Notes: generated by a model from the letters alone, not told the origin. A DNA stretch of 64,000 nucleotides from Rothia mucilaginosa (GCF_901875305.1 NZ_CABFLY010000002.1:186001-250000); one strand, 5' to 3'; positions 32,683 to 41,746 are shown, numbered from the stretch's first letter. Program-made: numbers and translations.

Positions 32683-35600
32683 ATGAACCTCGCATCGAGC
32701 AAGGTATTCAAGGGCCTCGCCGTTGGCTCGCTTGCACTGGCAATCTCGGGTGTTACCACCATCCCCGCATCGTTCGCTGCGGACCCCACCCCGGCAGCAA
32801 GCCAGAGCAGTGACGCTCGCACCATCACGGACAAGGCGATGGCAAAGATTACCCAGGGTTTGCCCGGCCAGTTCCAGGTCGCCTACTCCAAGAAAACCAA
32901 CAAGATTTGGATTGCGGGTACTGCTGACCGCGACAAGCAGGTCTCTACCATTGCACGTATTGACGCCAACTCCCTGAAGATTGAGGCAGTGGCTGAACTG
33001 CCCATCATCAAGAATGACAAGGGCTACCAGTACGATGCAGCCTACGGCATCACCGTTGATGACGTAGACGGCACCGTCTGGGTCACTAACACGACTGACA
33101 ACTCCCTGGCCGTGTATGATCAGGCAACGATGCAGCAGGTCTGGACCACTGCAGGTATCGCAAAGACTGATCCGAACTGGATTGAGCACCCTCGCTCTGT
33201 TTTGGTTGACCACGAGTCCGGTAAGGCGTTTGTGACCGGCCGTTACTTTGTCTCCGCTATTGACCTGAAGACTAAGCAGGTTCAGAAGATTCAGCTTGAG
33301 GGTGCGCCCGACGGCGGCACCCGCTACATCAGCATGAATATCCTGGTCGATGGCGGCAAGCTGTATGTGCCCGAGCGTACCGGCGGCAAGATTTTCGTCA
33401 TCGACACCAAGACCTTCAAGGTGGAGAGCAGCTTCGACACCAAGGGCAACGCTGAGGGCGAGGTGCGCCCCTCTGACATTGCGATTGACCACTCTCAGAA
33501 CGAAATTTACGTCTCCTCCCAGGGCGTGAACGGTGTGAACTCCGGCGTGTCCATCTATGATGCGACCACCCACGAGTTCAAGAAGTTCATCCCGGTCGGC
33601 ACTCAGGCACTCTCCCTGGACAATGATGAAGCAAACGACCTGGTATACGTTTCTGACTTCGGCACCGGCAAGGTTGGCGTGATTGACGGCGGCGCAGCAG
33701 ACAAGCTGATCGCCGAGGTTGCAATGAACGGCGGCAAGGCAAACGACCTGGTCGTGCTGCCCAACGGCTCCGTTATTGCTGTGGACAAGCAGGCTGGCGC
33801 AACCGCAACCGTACCCTACGTGCTCGATGGCACCACCGGCACCGTCAGCACCTCGGACAAGGTCACCAGCAAGCCCAGTAAGGACCGCCAGGGCAACGAT
33901 GTACCCGCAAAGACCACTGAAATTCAGGCGAACTCCATCCTGAAGTTCAAGGTCACCGCAACTGCGGGCGACAACTCCCAGGTCAAGCAGGTCACCCCCG
34001 AAACCCGCGAATTCCAGGGCTACCCGGCAACCGCTACCAAGACCAAGGCGAGCGACAACAACGCTACTACCCCCGTCGCTCAGGCACACCGCACCGTGGA
34101 CGCTTCTAACAGCGTGGCAAACATTATTCAGGGCCTGCCCGGCCAGTACCAGGTTGGCTACTCTGCGAAGACCCACAAGCTCTTTGTGCCCACCGTGGGT
34201 GCGCGAGGCGACTTGGCTTCTTCCCTGGCACGTCTGGACGCTGACACCCTCAAGACTGAGGCATTTGCTCAGCTGCCCGTCAAGAAGAACGACAAGGGCC
34301 AGTATGGCTACACCTCTGCATACGGTGTGACTGTTGATGACGTGGACGGTACCGTCTGGGTGACCAACACCATCGATAACTCCATCGCAGTGTACGACCA
34401 GGCTACTCTTAAGCTCGTCTGGACCAACGAGGGCCTGAAGAAAGGCGACCCGAACTGGATTGAGCATCCTCGCTCCGTTCTGGTTGACCACGAGTCCGGT
34501 AAGGCGTTTGTGACCGGCCGTTACTTTGTCTCTGCTATTGACCTGAAGACTAAGCAGGTTGAGAAGATTCAGCTTGAGGGTGCGCCCGACGGTGGTACCC
34601 GCTACATCGGTATGAACATGGCCATCGATGGCGATAAGCTGTACGTGCCCGAGCGTACCGGCGGCAAGATTTTTGTTGTGGATACCAAGACCTTCAAGGT
34701 TGAGAAGACTATCCAGACTCAGGGCGAGGACTCTACCGTTGAGGTTCGCCCCTCCGACGTGGCTGTTGATCACTCGCTGAATGAGATTTACGTTTCTTCC
34801 CAGGGTGTGAAGGGCGTTAACTCCGGTATTTCGGTGTATGACCTGCAGACCGGTGCGTTCAAGAAGTTCGTCAAGTACGGCACCCAGGCGCTCGCACTCG
34901 AGCACGATGAGGACAGTGACCTGGTGTACGTGACCGACTTCGGCACCGGTAAGGTGGCTGTCTTTGACGGCCGCGCTGACGAGGTGATTGGTGAGGTCGA
35001 GATGAACGGTGCCGCAGCGAACGACGTGACCCTGCTCAAGGACGGCTCTGTGCTGGTTCTCGATAAGAAGGACCGCGACGAAAAGGTTACCCTGCCCTAC
35101 GTGCTCAACGGCACCACCGGCGAGATTAGCACCGCTAGCGAGTACACCACCCTGCCCACCAAGGACCGCCAGGGCAACGATGTTCCTGCATCGGTGCAGC
35201 CGCTGAAGGCTAACTCGATTCTGAAGTTCAAGGTTGGCCTGAAGGACACCGACGCGAGCGCAGCTCCGGTGACCCTCACCCCGACTGCCCTGCAGTTCGC
35301 GGGTTACCCTGAGGTGACCGGTGTGAAGGCTGAGGAGCCGAAGTCGGAGGATGTGAAGAAGGATAATTCTTCGATTCCTGCGCCCTCGCAGCCGTCTGCA
35401 CCGGCACCTGACGCAAAGTCGGATGCGAAGACCGACGCAAAGTCGGACGCAAAGTCTGACGCGAAGACCGACGCAAAGTCTGACGCGAAGACCGACGCAA
35501 AGTCTGACGTAAAGACCGAGGGTAAGAGTGATTCTCGAGATGGGGTGAACCCCTCCAAGGACAACCCCTCCAAGGACGGCGTGAAGGCTGATTCCTCCGG

Positions 35601-35745
35601 CTCTTCGCAGGCTCACCGTGAGAGTGGTTCTTCGAAGGGCGCCCTGGCTAACACCGGTGCGACCGGTGTGGCTGGCCTGCTGGTTGTGGGTTCGATTGCC
35701 CTGCTCGGTGGTGCGGCTATCCTGGTTCGCCGCCGCAAGGCCTAA
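32683..35745 (+). CDS. Surface protein with two tandem YncE-like beta-propellers and LAXTG anchor
   Basis: 1020 aa. Sec signal peptide (residues 1-32, 'GSLALAISG..PASFAAD'). Two propeller domains of ~400 aa, at about 50-450 and 470-870, are copies of each other; each carries 'GITVDDVDGTVWVTNTTDNS' or a close variant, 'NWIEHPRSVLVDHESGKAF' and 'KLYVPERTGGKIFV'. An (AKSD/AKTD)n linker follows at 35410-35519. The end, 'LANTGATG', a hydrophobic helix and RRRK, is a sortase signal of LAXTG type, as recognised by class E sortases. Function unknown; related YVTN/YncE propellers bind ligands or DNA. Paralogue of 36294-38498. Start ATG after ATAGGACATACAC. Confidence 0.88.
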   Translation: MNLASSKVFKGLAVGSLALAISGVTTIPASFAADPTPAASQSSDARTITDKAMAKITQGLPGQFQVAYSKKTNKIWIAGTADRDKQVSTIARIDANSLKIEAVAELPIIKNDKGYQYDAAYGITVDDVDGTVWVTNTTDNSLAVYDQATMQQVWTTAGIAKTDPNWIEHPRSVLVDHESGKAFVTGRYFVSAIDLKTKQVQKIQLEGAPDGGTRYISMNILVDGGKLYVPERTGGKIFVIDTKTFKVESSFDTKGNAEGEVRPSDIAIDHSQNEIYVSSQGVNGVNSGVSIYDATTHEFKKFIPVGTQALSLDNDEANDLVYVSDFGTGKVGVIDGGAADKLIAEVAMNGGKANDLVVLPNGSVIAVDKQAGATATVPYVLDGTTGTVSTSDKVTSKPSKDRQGNDVPAKTTEIQANSILKFKVTATAGDNSQVKQVTPETREFQGYPATATKTKASDNNATTPVAQAHRTVDASNSVANIIQGLPGQYQVGYSAKTHKLFVPTVGARGDLASSLARLDADTLKTEAFAQLPVKKNDKGQYGYTSAYGVTVDDVDGTVWVTNTIDNSIAVYDQATLKLVWTNEGLKKGDPNWIEHPRSVLVDHESGKAFVTGRYFVSAIDLKTKQVEKIQLEGAPDGGTRYIGMNMAIDGDKLYVPERTGGKIFVVDTKTFKVEKTIQTQGEDSTVEVRPSDVAVDHSLNEIYVSSQGVKGVNSGISVYDLQTGAFKKFVKYGTQALALEHDEDSDLVYVTDFGTGKVAVFDGRADEVIGEVEMNGAAANDVTLLKDGSVLVLDKKDRDEKVTLPYVLNGTTGEISTASEYTTLPTKDRQGNDVPASVQPLKANSILKFKVGLKDTDASAAPVTLTPTALQFAGYPEVTGVKAEEPKSEDVKKDNSSIPAPSQPSAPAPDAKSDAKTDAKSDAKSDAKTDAKSDAKTDAKSDVKTEGKSDSRDGVNPSKDNPSKDGVKADSSGSSQAHRESGSSKGALANTGATGVAGLLVVGSIALLGGAAILVRRRKA
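35410..35519 (+). repeat. In-frame 12-bp tandem repeats (AKSD/AKTD linker)
   Basis: About nine copies of a 12-bp unit reading GAC GCA AAG TCG or a variant code the wall-spanning linker of the propeller protein. Copy number is likely to vary between strains. Confidence 0.85.
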
Positions 35746-35823
35746 GGTAAACAACCGTCGACTATTTGTCGTGCGGGAGCGATGAATAGTTGCGGTGAGT
35801 AGCCGCGCTAAGTCGCTGTGTGA

Positions 35824-35884
35824 GGCGGGCTCGGCTCCCGATGCAATCGTTGGATTGCCTCGGGGGACGGGCCCGCTTTTTGTG
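35824..35884 (+). terminator. Terminator of first propeller gene
   Basis: Long imperfect stem closed by GCGGGC/GCCCGC with inner GCAATC/GGATTGC, followed by TTTTTGTG. Confidence 0.85.
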
Positions 35885-36293
35885 TAGCATTGGGGTATTT
35901 GTGTGAGCGGAAAATTGGTGGTGCCGGGGGAGTCATGATATACCACGTGAAGTAAATTTTTACATTGGTGTGTAAATATAAGATGGAGTGAATACTTGGA
36001 TTGACCAGGGTTTTTGCCTTTTAAGGAATGTAAATCTCCCGTAAGAAGGTTCAACATTCACGTGATGCTCAAGGTAAATTCGCGGAATACGTCCAAAAAC
36101 ATTGAACACACCCTCGAGGTAGCTTGTATTTTCCTGGGAAAACGATGAGGATAAAGGGGTAGGTAAATTTATGCATTACTTGCGCTTCTACTCCCTCTGC
36201 TGTTGAGCGTGTCACCGCACGTTCACGGAGTGTTTCGTTAGCACGTCGATGAGGCAGGGGAGTACTTCCGTTACATCTCTCCAAGGACACACA
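35885..36293 (+). other. Upstream region of the second propeller gene
   Basis: AT-rich and without a gene. Contains the palindrome GTAAATTTTTAC (35952-35963), a TGTAAATATAAG box just after it, and the motif shared with the first propeller gene at 36159-36183. The two promoter regions look homologous in composition and layout. Confidence 0.4.
36159..36183 (+). promoter_or_regulatory. Second copy of the propeller-gene operator-like motif
   Basis: GTAGGTAAATT followed by TATGCATTACTTGC; matches 32488-32512 at 19 of 25 positions, and lies 110 bp before the start codon. Confidence 0.45.
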
Positions 36294-38498
36294 TTGAATC
36301 TCACTCCTTCTTCGGGTAAGGCGCTGAAGGGTATCGCTGCTGGCTCCCTCGCGCTCGCCATTTCTGGCGCAGCTATGATCCCGGCTTCCTTTGCGGCGCC
36401 GAGCACTGCCCAACCGACCACAACCCAGTCCAGCAATGCGCACCCCGCTTCCTCCTTTGCTTCGGAAAGCACTGAAAGCCGTGTTGTGGATGTCTCTGCA
36501 TCCAGTGCGCAGATTACCCAGGGCCTGCCCGGTCAGTACCAGGTGGCCTATTCGCAGGCGCACCACAAGATTTGGATGGTCGGCGTGGGTGGCAGTAGCG
36601 ACTTGGCCTCCACTATCGCGCGTGTCGATGCAGACACCATGAAGATTGAAGAAGTGGCGGTCCTTCCCTTCGAATATGACGCGAACGGCCAGTTCGGCTA
36701 TGTCTCCGCGTACGGTATTACCGTTGATGATGCCAACGGCACCGTGTGGGTCACTAACACGACGGACAACTCCCTCTCCGTGTTTGATCAGGAGACCATG
36801 GAGCAGATTTGGACCAGCCACGGCATGGCTCAGACTGACCCGAACTGGATTGAGCACCCCCGCGAAGTCCGCGTGGATAACGCATCTGGCAAGGTGTTCG
36901 TGACCGGCCGCTACTATATTTCGGCCATCGACATGAATACCTTCAATGTCACCAAGATTCAGCTGCAGGGTGCGCCCGACGGTGGTACCCGCTACATCGG
37001 CATGAACATGGCCATCGATGGCGATAAGCTGTACGTGCCCGAGCGTACCAGCGGCAAGCTCTTCGTGATTAACACTAAGACCCTGAAGACTGAGCAGGTC
37101 ATCCAGACCCGTGGTGAGGATTCCTCGGTTGAGGTTCGCCCCTCCGACGTATCTATTGACCACTCTCAGAACGAGATTTACGTGTCGTCTCAGGGTGTGA
37201 AGGGTGTTAACTCCGGTATTTCGGTGTATGACCTGAAGACCGGTGCCTTCAAGAAGTTCGTGAAGTTCGGTACCCAGGCGCTGGCCATGGTTAATGATGA
37301 AGAGCGTGACCTCGTGTACGTCTCCGATTTCGGTACCGGTAAGATTGCTGTTTTTGATGCCAAGACCGATCGTGTGATTGGTGAGGTTCAGATGAACGGC
37401 GGCAAGGCTAATGACCTGACTCTTGCTGATGATGGCTCCGTTGTGGCCGTGGATAAGCAGGATATTGAGGGTGCAACCGCCTCTGTACCTTACGTTCTCG
37501 ACCCGAAGACCGGTGACGGTTCGACTACCGACAACTACATGTCTAAGGCCAGGGTTGGTCGCGACGGTAAGACCATCCCCTCCACGCGTGAGACTCTGAA
37601 GCCGAACTCCATCATGAAGTTCCATGTTGAGCTTGCCGATGGTGAGTTCACCTCGCCCGCAACGATTGTTCCTTCTAAGGTGGCGTTCCAGGGTTACCCG
37701 AAGGAAGCGTTGCCTGTGATTATCGGTCCTGTTCTGAACTTTGCTGAGGGTACGGTTGATATTACTCGCCCCTACACCTTCCACGTCTCCGGTGATGATT
37801 TCGATAAGCCCCCGGCTGAGGGTATTCGCCTCTTCCCGGTTAAGGACGGCGAGTGGGCTCCTGGTAATGACAAGCTGACCGACAGCGAGATGCAGAACAT
37901 TCAGAAGGTCTCTACGATTATTCCGGCCAGCGCCTTCGTGTACAACGAGCAGACGGGTAAGTATTCCTTCCATGGTACCCTGCGTGTACCGGCAAATACC
38001 ATGACGTACGGCCAGGGTTACCTGCTCGGCACCGTGACCGCTGGTCCTGATGTCGCGTTGAACCGCGACTACGATTCGGCTCGCCCGCTGATTGTTAATG
38101 ATGTTCAAGAAGACGCCGATAAGGCTGACAACCGCGCCGCTTCGAATGACTCGAGCCTGCCGGGCCAGCCTGCTGAATCCTCGGCTACCCAGCATCAGGG
38201 TAGTGTTCAGTCTAAGACTGCCGACTCGAACGCTTCTGTCGCTCAGGAGCAGAAGGGTTCCACTGTGAAGACCCCGGCGAAGAAGAGCTCTTCTTCGAAG
38301 CCTGCTTCTGGTTCTTCCTCTGACTCTCAGTCGAAGGGTTCTAAGGCTCATGCAGATGCTTCGGCCACAAAGTCTTCGACTCGGAGCGGTTCGCTGGCTA
38401 AGACCGGTGCGCAGAGCGTTCTGAGCCTGGCGGCCGTGGGCGCCTTCGTCCTGATTGCTGGCGCCACTCTGATGGTGTTGCGTCGCCGTCAGTCCTAG
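36294..38498 (+). CDS. Surface protein with single YncE-like beta-propeller and LAXTG anchor
   Basis: 734 aa from a TTG start at 36294. This start aligns with the paralogue ('NLTPSSGKALKGIAAGSLAL' versus 'NLASSKVFKGLAVGSLAL') and has AAGGA six bases before it. A signal peptide and one ~400-aa propeller are followed by a ~140-aa beta domain (37720-38090, 'YTFHVSGDDFDKPPAEGIRL') absent from the first gene. Then come a Ser/Lys linker and 'SLAKTGAQS', hydrophobic helix, RRRQS: a second LAXTG sortase signal. A long stretch of DNA is nearly identical to the second propeller of the neighbouring gene, pointing to gene conversion. Function unknown. Confidence 0.86.
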   Translation: MNLTPSSGKALKGIAAGSLALAISGAAMIPASFAAPSTAQPTTTQSSNAHPASSFASESTESRVVDVSASSAQITQGLPGQYQVAYSQAHHKIWMVGVGGSSDLASTIARVDADTMKIEEVAVLPFEYDANGQFGYVSAYGITVDDANGTVWVTNTTDNSLSVFDQETMEQIWTSHGMAQTDPNWIEHPREVRVDNASGKVFVTGRYYISAIDMNTFNVTKIQLQGAPDGGTRYIGMNMAIDGDKLYVPERTSGKLFVINTKTLKTEQVIQTRGEDSSVEVRPSDVSIDHSQNEIYVSSQGVKGVNSGISVYDLKTGAFKKFVKFGTQALAMVNDEERDLVYVSDFGTGKIAVFDAKTDRVIGEVQMNGGKANDLTLADDGSVVAVDKQDIEGATASVPYVLDPKTGDGSTTDNYMSKARVGRDGKTIPSTRETLKPNSIMKFHVELADGEFTSPATIVPSKVAFQGYPKEALPVIIGPVLNFAEGTVDITRPYTFHVSGDDFDKPPAEGIRLFPVKDGEWAPGNDKLTDSEMQNIQKVSTIIPASAFVYNEQTGKYSFHGTLRVPANTMTYGQGYLLGTVTAGPDVALNRDYDSARPLIVNDVQEDADKADNRAASNDSSLPGQPAESSATQHQGSVQSKTADSNASVAQEQKGSTVKTPAKKSSSSKPASGSSSDSQSKGSKAHADASATKSSTRSGSLAKTGAQSVLSLAAVGAFVLIAGATLMVLRRRQS

Positions 38499-38536
38499 CA
38501 TGTAACAGTATTTGGTTGGTTCTAGCTGATCCTTTC

Positions 38537-38571
38537 GGATGCGCCCCGTACCGAGTGTGCGGGGCGCATCT
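38537..38571 (+). terminator. Terminator of second propeller gene
   Basis: GATGCGCCCCGTA pairs with TGCGGGGCGCATC; GC-rich stem, little T after it. Confidence 0.7.
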
Positions 38572-38656
38572 GCGTTGTGGGAGAGTGTCTGATGGGGGTT
38601 TCTGTGACCGCCGAAACCAGTACTAGATAATGTGTTCCGTTTCACTGGATTTGAAT

Positions 38657-38685
38657 TTGGCCGTTTCGTAGAATCTCTGTATAGT
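38657..38685 (+). promoter_or_regulatory. Promoter of tRNA-Glu
   Basis: TTGGCC, 17 bp, TATAGT, about 45 bp upstream of the tRNA. Confidence 0.55.
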
Positions 38686-38731
38686 AGTATGTGTTGTCAG
38701 GGAGACCTGATGAAAGAGATGTAAATCTCAC

Positions 38732-38807
38732 GGCCCCATCGTATAGCGGCCTAGTACTCCGCCCTCTCACGGCGGCAACACCGGTTCAAATCCGGTTGGG
38801 GTCACCA
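38732..38807 (+). tRNA. tRNA-Glu (CTC)
   Basis: Cloverleaf reads cleanly: acceptor GGCCCCA/TGGGGTC, anticodon stem CCGCC/GGCGG with loop CTCTCAC (anticodon CTC), T arm CCGG TTCAAAT CCGG, discriminator A and an encoded CCA at 38805-38807. Confidence 0.95.
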
Positions 38808-38812
38808 CTAGG

Positions 38813-38850
38813 AAAGAAGCTCTCCAGTCGAAAGGCTGGGGAGCTTCTTT
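38813..38850 (+). terminator. Terminator after tRNA-Glu
   Basis: AAAGAAGCTCTCCAG pairs with CTGGGGAGCTTCTTT with one G-T pair; followed by GTTTATG. Confidence 0.85.
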
Positions 38851-38886
38851 GTTTATGCCCAGTACAGATGTGCTGAGCACAGCAAA

Positions 38887-38943
38887 AAGCCACATGCTCA
38901 TCAATCAGCCGCCAACGGCAACATCTCGACAAACATGTGGCTT
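38887..38943. repeat. Degenerate copy of the AGCCACATG inverted repeat
   Basis: AAGCCACATG at 38887-38896 and CATGTGGCTT at 38934-38943. The right arm, TCTCGACAAACATGTGGCTT, resembles the right arm of the element at 12998-13060. The interior has diverged. Confidence 0.5.
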
Positions 38944-38962
38944 CCCAAACCAAAAGACGAGG

Positions 38963-39787
38963 CTACTTAGCCTCAGCCGTCGGCGACTCCGAAGCTGCGT
39001 TACTAGCAGCGGAGCTCACCGACGCAACCGGCGAAGGCGAAGCGGTACCGGGGGTACGGCGCACCATACGCCAAGTACCATCCTGGTAGTGAGCCACCAC
39101 CTGACCAATCACCGGCTTGCCCTGATACTTGAACACATCAGCCAAAGGCTGGGTACGGTCGTTGGTCTTGCTGTACACGCCAGCACCCTCAGCGGTATCA
39201 ACCGTCATCTCGGTAGCCCAGGTGTAGTAACCGGTGCGGGTATCCTTCGTGGGACGATCCGCGGTCAGCGAGAAGACCAACGGACGCTCAGAACCAACCA
39301 CCCAGCCGCTATCAGAAGCGTACATGCTCTGGAACAGCTCAGCCACCGTGGTGTAATCACCCGTGTGATCAATGTTGGTGAAGCGTGCACCCTCACCGGT
39401 GAGCAACAGGTAGTTCAGGGTGGCCTGCCAGTAAGCAATAAAGGCATGCAGACCCTCAACGCTGTTCTCACGCAACTTCGCAGGCTCCAGAGGAACCGGA
39501 ACGTTCTGGGCCTTGTGGTCCTTCGTACCGGCCTCAAAAGTACCGGTCGAGGAGTAATCACCCAGAACGACCTCGCCCTTCAGGCTAGGGCCGGCCTCAA
39601 CGGTGGTCGTCGCCTCCGGAGTAGGGGTGGCGGAAGCAGAAGGAGTCGTGCTTGCGTTCGAAGAAGCAGCCGTCGCACTCGGCGAGGACGACGACTCAGA
39701 GGAGTGAGACGAACAAGAAGCCAGCAGGGTAGCGGCGCCCATACCCAGCGCAGTCAGCGCGGTACGACGGGTGTACAGAGTAGACAT
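38963..39787 (-). CDS. Tat-type lipoprotein, DUF6318-like (copy 1)
   Basis: 274 aa. 'TRRTALTALGMGAATLLASC' combines a twin-arginine signal with a lipobox cysteine; a ~50-aa Ser/Ala/Thr linker follows, then a compact domain with 'NVPVPLEPAKLRENSVEGLH' and 'YWQATLNYLLLTGEG', shared with the two genes at 39956 and 40970. The domain resembles DUF6318 proteins of Micrococcales (from memory). Surface-exposed lipoprotein of unknown function. It is the most divergent of the three. Confidence 0.75.
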   Translation of the reverse strand: MSTLYTRRTALTALGMGAATLLASCSSHSSESSSSPSATAASSNASTTPSASATPTPEATTTVEAGPSLKGEVVLGDYSSTGTFEAGTKDHKAQNVPVPLEPAKLRENSVEGLHAFIAYWQATLNYLLLTGEGARFTNIDHTGDYTTVAELFQSMYASDSGWVVGSERPLVFSLTADRPTKDTRTGYYTWATEMTVDTAEGAGVYSKTNDRTQPLADVFKYQGKPVIGQVVAHYQDGTWRMVRRTPGTASPSPVASVSSAASNAASESPTAEAK

Positions 39788-39883
39788 AAGAATCTTTCTG
39801 AGTAATGTACGTGCATGAACAGTTAAAACCAGAATATCGCAGGCTTCTACTCATCCCAATATAAAGCCGTCCACAAGCGCAAA

Positions 39884-39928
39884 AATGCGGCGAATGCTCA
39901 CACACTAGGTGCGAAGTATTCGCCGCAT
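39884..39928 (-). terminator. Terminator of lipoprotein copy 2
   Basis: ATGCGGCGAAT pairs with ATTCGCCGCAT around a 22-nt loop, downstream of the 39956 gene. Confidence 0.65.
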
Positions 39929-39955
39929 ACGACTGTTCAGCCTAGGGGCTCTCTG

Positions 39956-40774
39956 CTAGACGCTAAGGCCGCCGCTCTTCCCGCTATCGCTCTTCGGGCT
40001 CTTAGAACTAGGGGAGGGGGAAGCACCGGAACTTCCGCTGTCGTCGTCGCTCGTATCTTTGGTGATAACGGTCCAACCGCCGTCCTTGTAGGTCATATCA
40101 ATGTAGATGTCATGGCTCTTCGCGGTAAAGGCAGAAGCGGAGCCCTTGCCCTCCACATAAATTTTCAGATTCTGATCAAGATTTAGGCGGCCATTCCAAC
40201 GATACCGCGGCCTAGAACTAGAACTCGAAGACGTTTGGGTAGGAGCATCGGTATAAAGCGAGATACTCATTGGGGCATCAGAACCGTACATCCAGCCGGA
40301 CTTGTCCTCGTACATGTCGGAGAAACGCTTGAAAATCTCCACGTAATCTTGATCGGACTTGCTCAGCGGTTCGGAATCACCGGTGAGTAGCACGTAATTA
40401 ATCGACGAAATCCAGTAACCGAGGAACGAATAGATACCATCGATCGACCGATCATTCATATGAGTTGGGGGAAGCGGCTTCGGAACGTTCTTAGCCTTCT
40501 TGGTCTCGGTAGCGGGAACGTAGGTGCCATTCTTCTCGTAGTTGTCGAACTTCAGGGGACCCTTATAGGACATACCCGAAGAGGCCGAAGCAGAAGTGGA
40601 GGCCTTCGAAGAAACGGACGAGCTAGACGAAGAAGATGAGCCCGAGGCGGAAGCAGAGGAATCAGCGAGGGGACGCACCTTCGGAGCGCAGGCGCTCAGC
40701 GCGACGGGAGCCGCGGCTCCGGTGATAAACAGCGCGGTGCGTCGGGTGACGGAGGCGGAAGAAGGGCCGGTCAT
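39956..40774 (-). CDS. Tat-type lipoprotein, DUF6318-like (copy 2)
   Basis: 272 aa. 'VTRRTALFITGAAAPVALSAC' is a twin-arginine plus lipobox signal. A Ser-rich linker leads to a domain starting 'YKGPLKFDNYEKNGTYVPAT', a segment essentially identical to copy 3, with 'NVPKPLPPTHMNDRSIDGIY' and 'YWISSINYVLLTGDSEPLS'. The tail is Ser/Asp-rich. Copies 2 and 3 share the same upstream GAAAGGCTAYG ribosome-site context, so they are recent duplicates. Function unknown. Confidence 0.78.
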   Translation of the reverse strand: MTGPSSASVTRRTALFITGAAAPVALSACAPKVRPLADSSASASGSSSSSSSSVSSKASTSASASSGMSYKGPLKFDNYEKNGTYVPATETKKAKNVPKPLPPTHMNDRSIDGIYSFLGYWISSINYVLLTGDSEPLSKSDQDYVEIFKRFSDMYEDKSGWMYGSDAPMSISLYTDAPTQTSSSSSSRPRYRWNGRLNLDQNLKIYVEGKGSASAFTAKSHDIYIDMTYKDGGWTVITKDTSDDDSGSSGASPSPSSKSPKSDSGKSGGLSV

Positions 40775-40920
40775 CGTAGCCTTTCAAATTCGTGGATTAT
40801 CGGAAGTTGAGTGAGTCACCGCTCCAATCATACCCGCCCTCCCTAACGGCCCCTTCACCGCACGTCATGAATCGAATACACTCTCGGGCGAGTACTTAAA
40901 GACGTTAGCCTGAAAACATA

Positions 40921-40962
40921 AAACCCCTCCCGCACGCTATCAATAGTGCGCGGGAGGGGAAA
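40921..40962 (-). terminator. Terminator of lipoprotein copy 3
   Basis: CCCCTCCCGCAC pairs with GTGCGCGGGAGGGG (one bulged base), with A/T runs on both sides. Confidence 0.85.
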
Positions 40963-40969
40963 AAGAATA

Positions 40970-41746
40970 CTAGGCCGATACCGAAGAAGCCGATGGGGAA
41001 GCGTCGTTCTCGTCGCCGGTGAGCATCACCCAGACGCCATTCTTATACTCCACACCAATATACGTCCGGCCACCCTTGCTCTTAGCGACCTGGTGAGGGG
41101 CACTACCGTCTACGTGAGCCTTCAAATCCTGGCTGAAGGTGAGGTTCGCCTTCCACGTATACTGGTTGGGATTCTTAGAGTCCTGACGGGGCAAATCCTC
41201 CAGGATGCTCATCTCCATCAGAGTATCGGCACCGTAAGTCCAACCATCGTAGTCCTGGTATAGCTGAACGTACTCATCAAACTGCTTCACGTACACATCG
41301 GCAGAATCAGCCTTCTTCAGCGGCTCAGGATCACCGGTGAGCATCAGGTAGTTGATAGAAGCCAACCAGAAGCCCGTAAACTCGTAGATTCCCTCCGGAC
41401 TCCGATCATTCATATGCGCCGGGGGAAGCGGCTTCGGAACGTTCTTAGCCTTCTCGGTCTCGGTAGCGGGAACGTAGGTGCCGTTCTTCTCGTAGTTGTC
41501 GAACTTCAGGGGACCCTTGTAGGACTTATCTGAAGAGGCCGAAGCAGAAGCGCTGGAAGAAGCCGAGGCACTGGAAGAAGCGGAAGCACTTGCCGAAGCG
41601 GATTCGGAAGCCGAATCGGAAGACTTCGACAACGGATGCACGGACTGAGCACAGGCGCTCAGGGTCACAGCGGCACCAGCGCCGGCAGCCAGAAGAGCGG
41701 CACGGCGGGTTACAACGGAAGAAATAGGGGAAGGGCTGTTCATCAT
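40970..41746 (-). CDS. Tat-type lipoprotein, DUF6318-like (copy 3)
   Basis: 258 aa. Signal 'VVTRRAALLAAGAGAAVTLSAC', then a linker of (SA)n repeats and the same domain as copy 2 ('YKGPLKFDNYEKNGTYVPAT', 'GFWLASINYLMLTGDPEPLK'). The linker differs from copy 2 while the first ~60 residues of the domain are nearly unchanged, as expected of duplicated surface proteins diversifying outside a constrained core. First gene of the tandem set; each gene has its own terminator. Confidence 0.78.
   Translation of the reverse strand: MMNSPSPISSVVTRRAALLAAGAGAAVTLSACAQSVHPLSKSSDSASESASASASASSSASASSSASASASSDKSYKGPLKFDNYEKNGTYVPATETEKAKNVPKPLPPAHMNDRSPEGIYEFTGFWLASINYLMLTGDPEPLKKADSADVYVKQFDEYVQLYQDYDGWTYGADTLMEMSILEDLPRQDSKNPNQYTWKANLTFSQDLKAHVDGSAPHQVAKSKGGRTYIGVEYKNGVWVMLTGDENDASPSASSVSA

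Noticed and set aside
32509..36057. 1182-codon minus-strand open frame opposite the first propeller gene
   Set aside because: It is an antisense shadow produced by GC-rich codon use and the tandem repeats; no RBS, no recognisable domain, and the plus strand has a signal peptide, domains and sorting signal.
36069..38645. 858-codon minus-strand open frame opposite the second propeller gene
   Set aside because: Same reason: mirrors the plus-strand gene; composition is Arg/His/Leu-rich nonsense.
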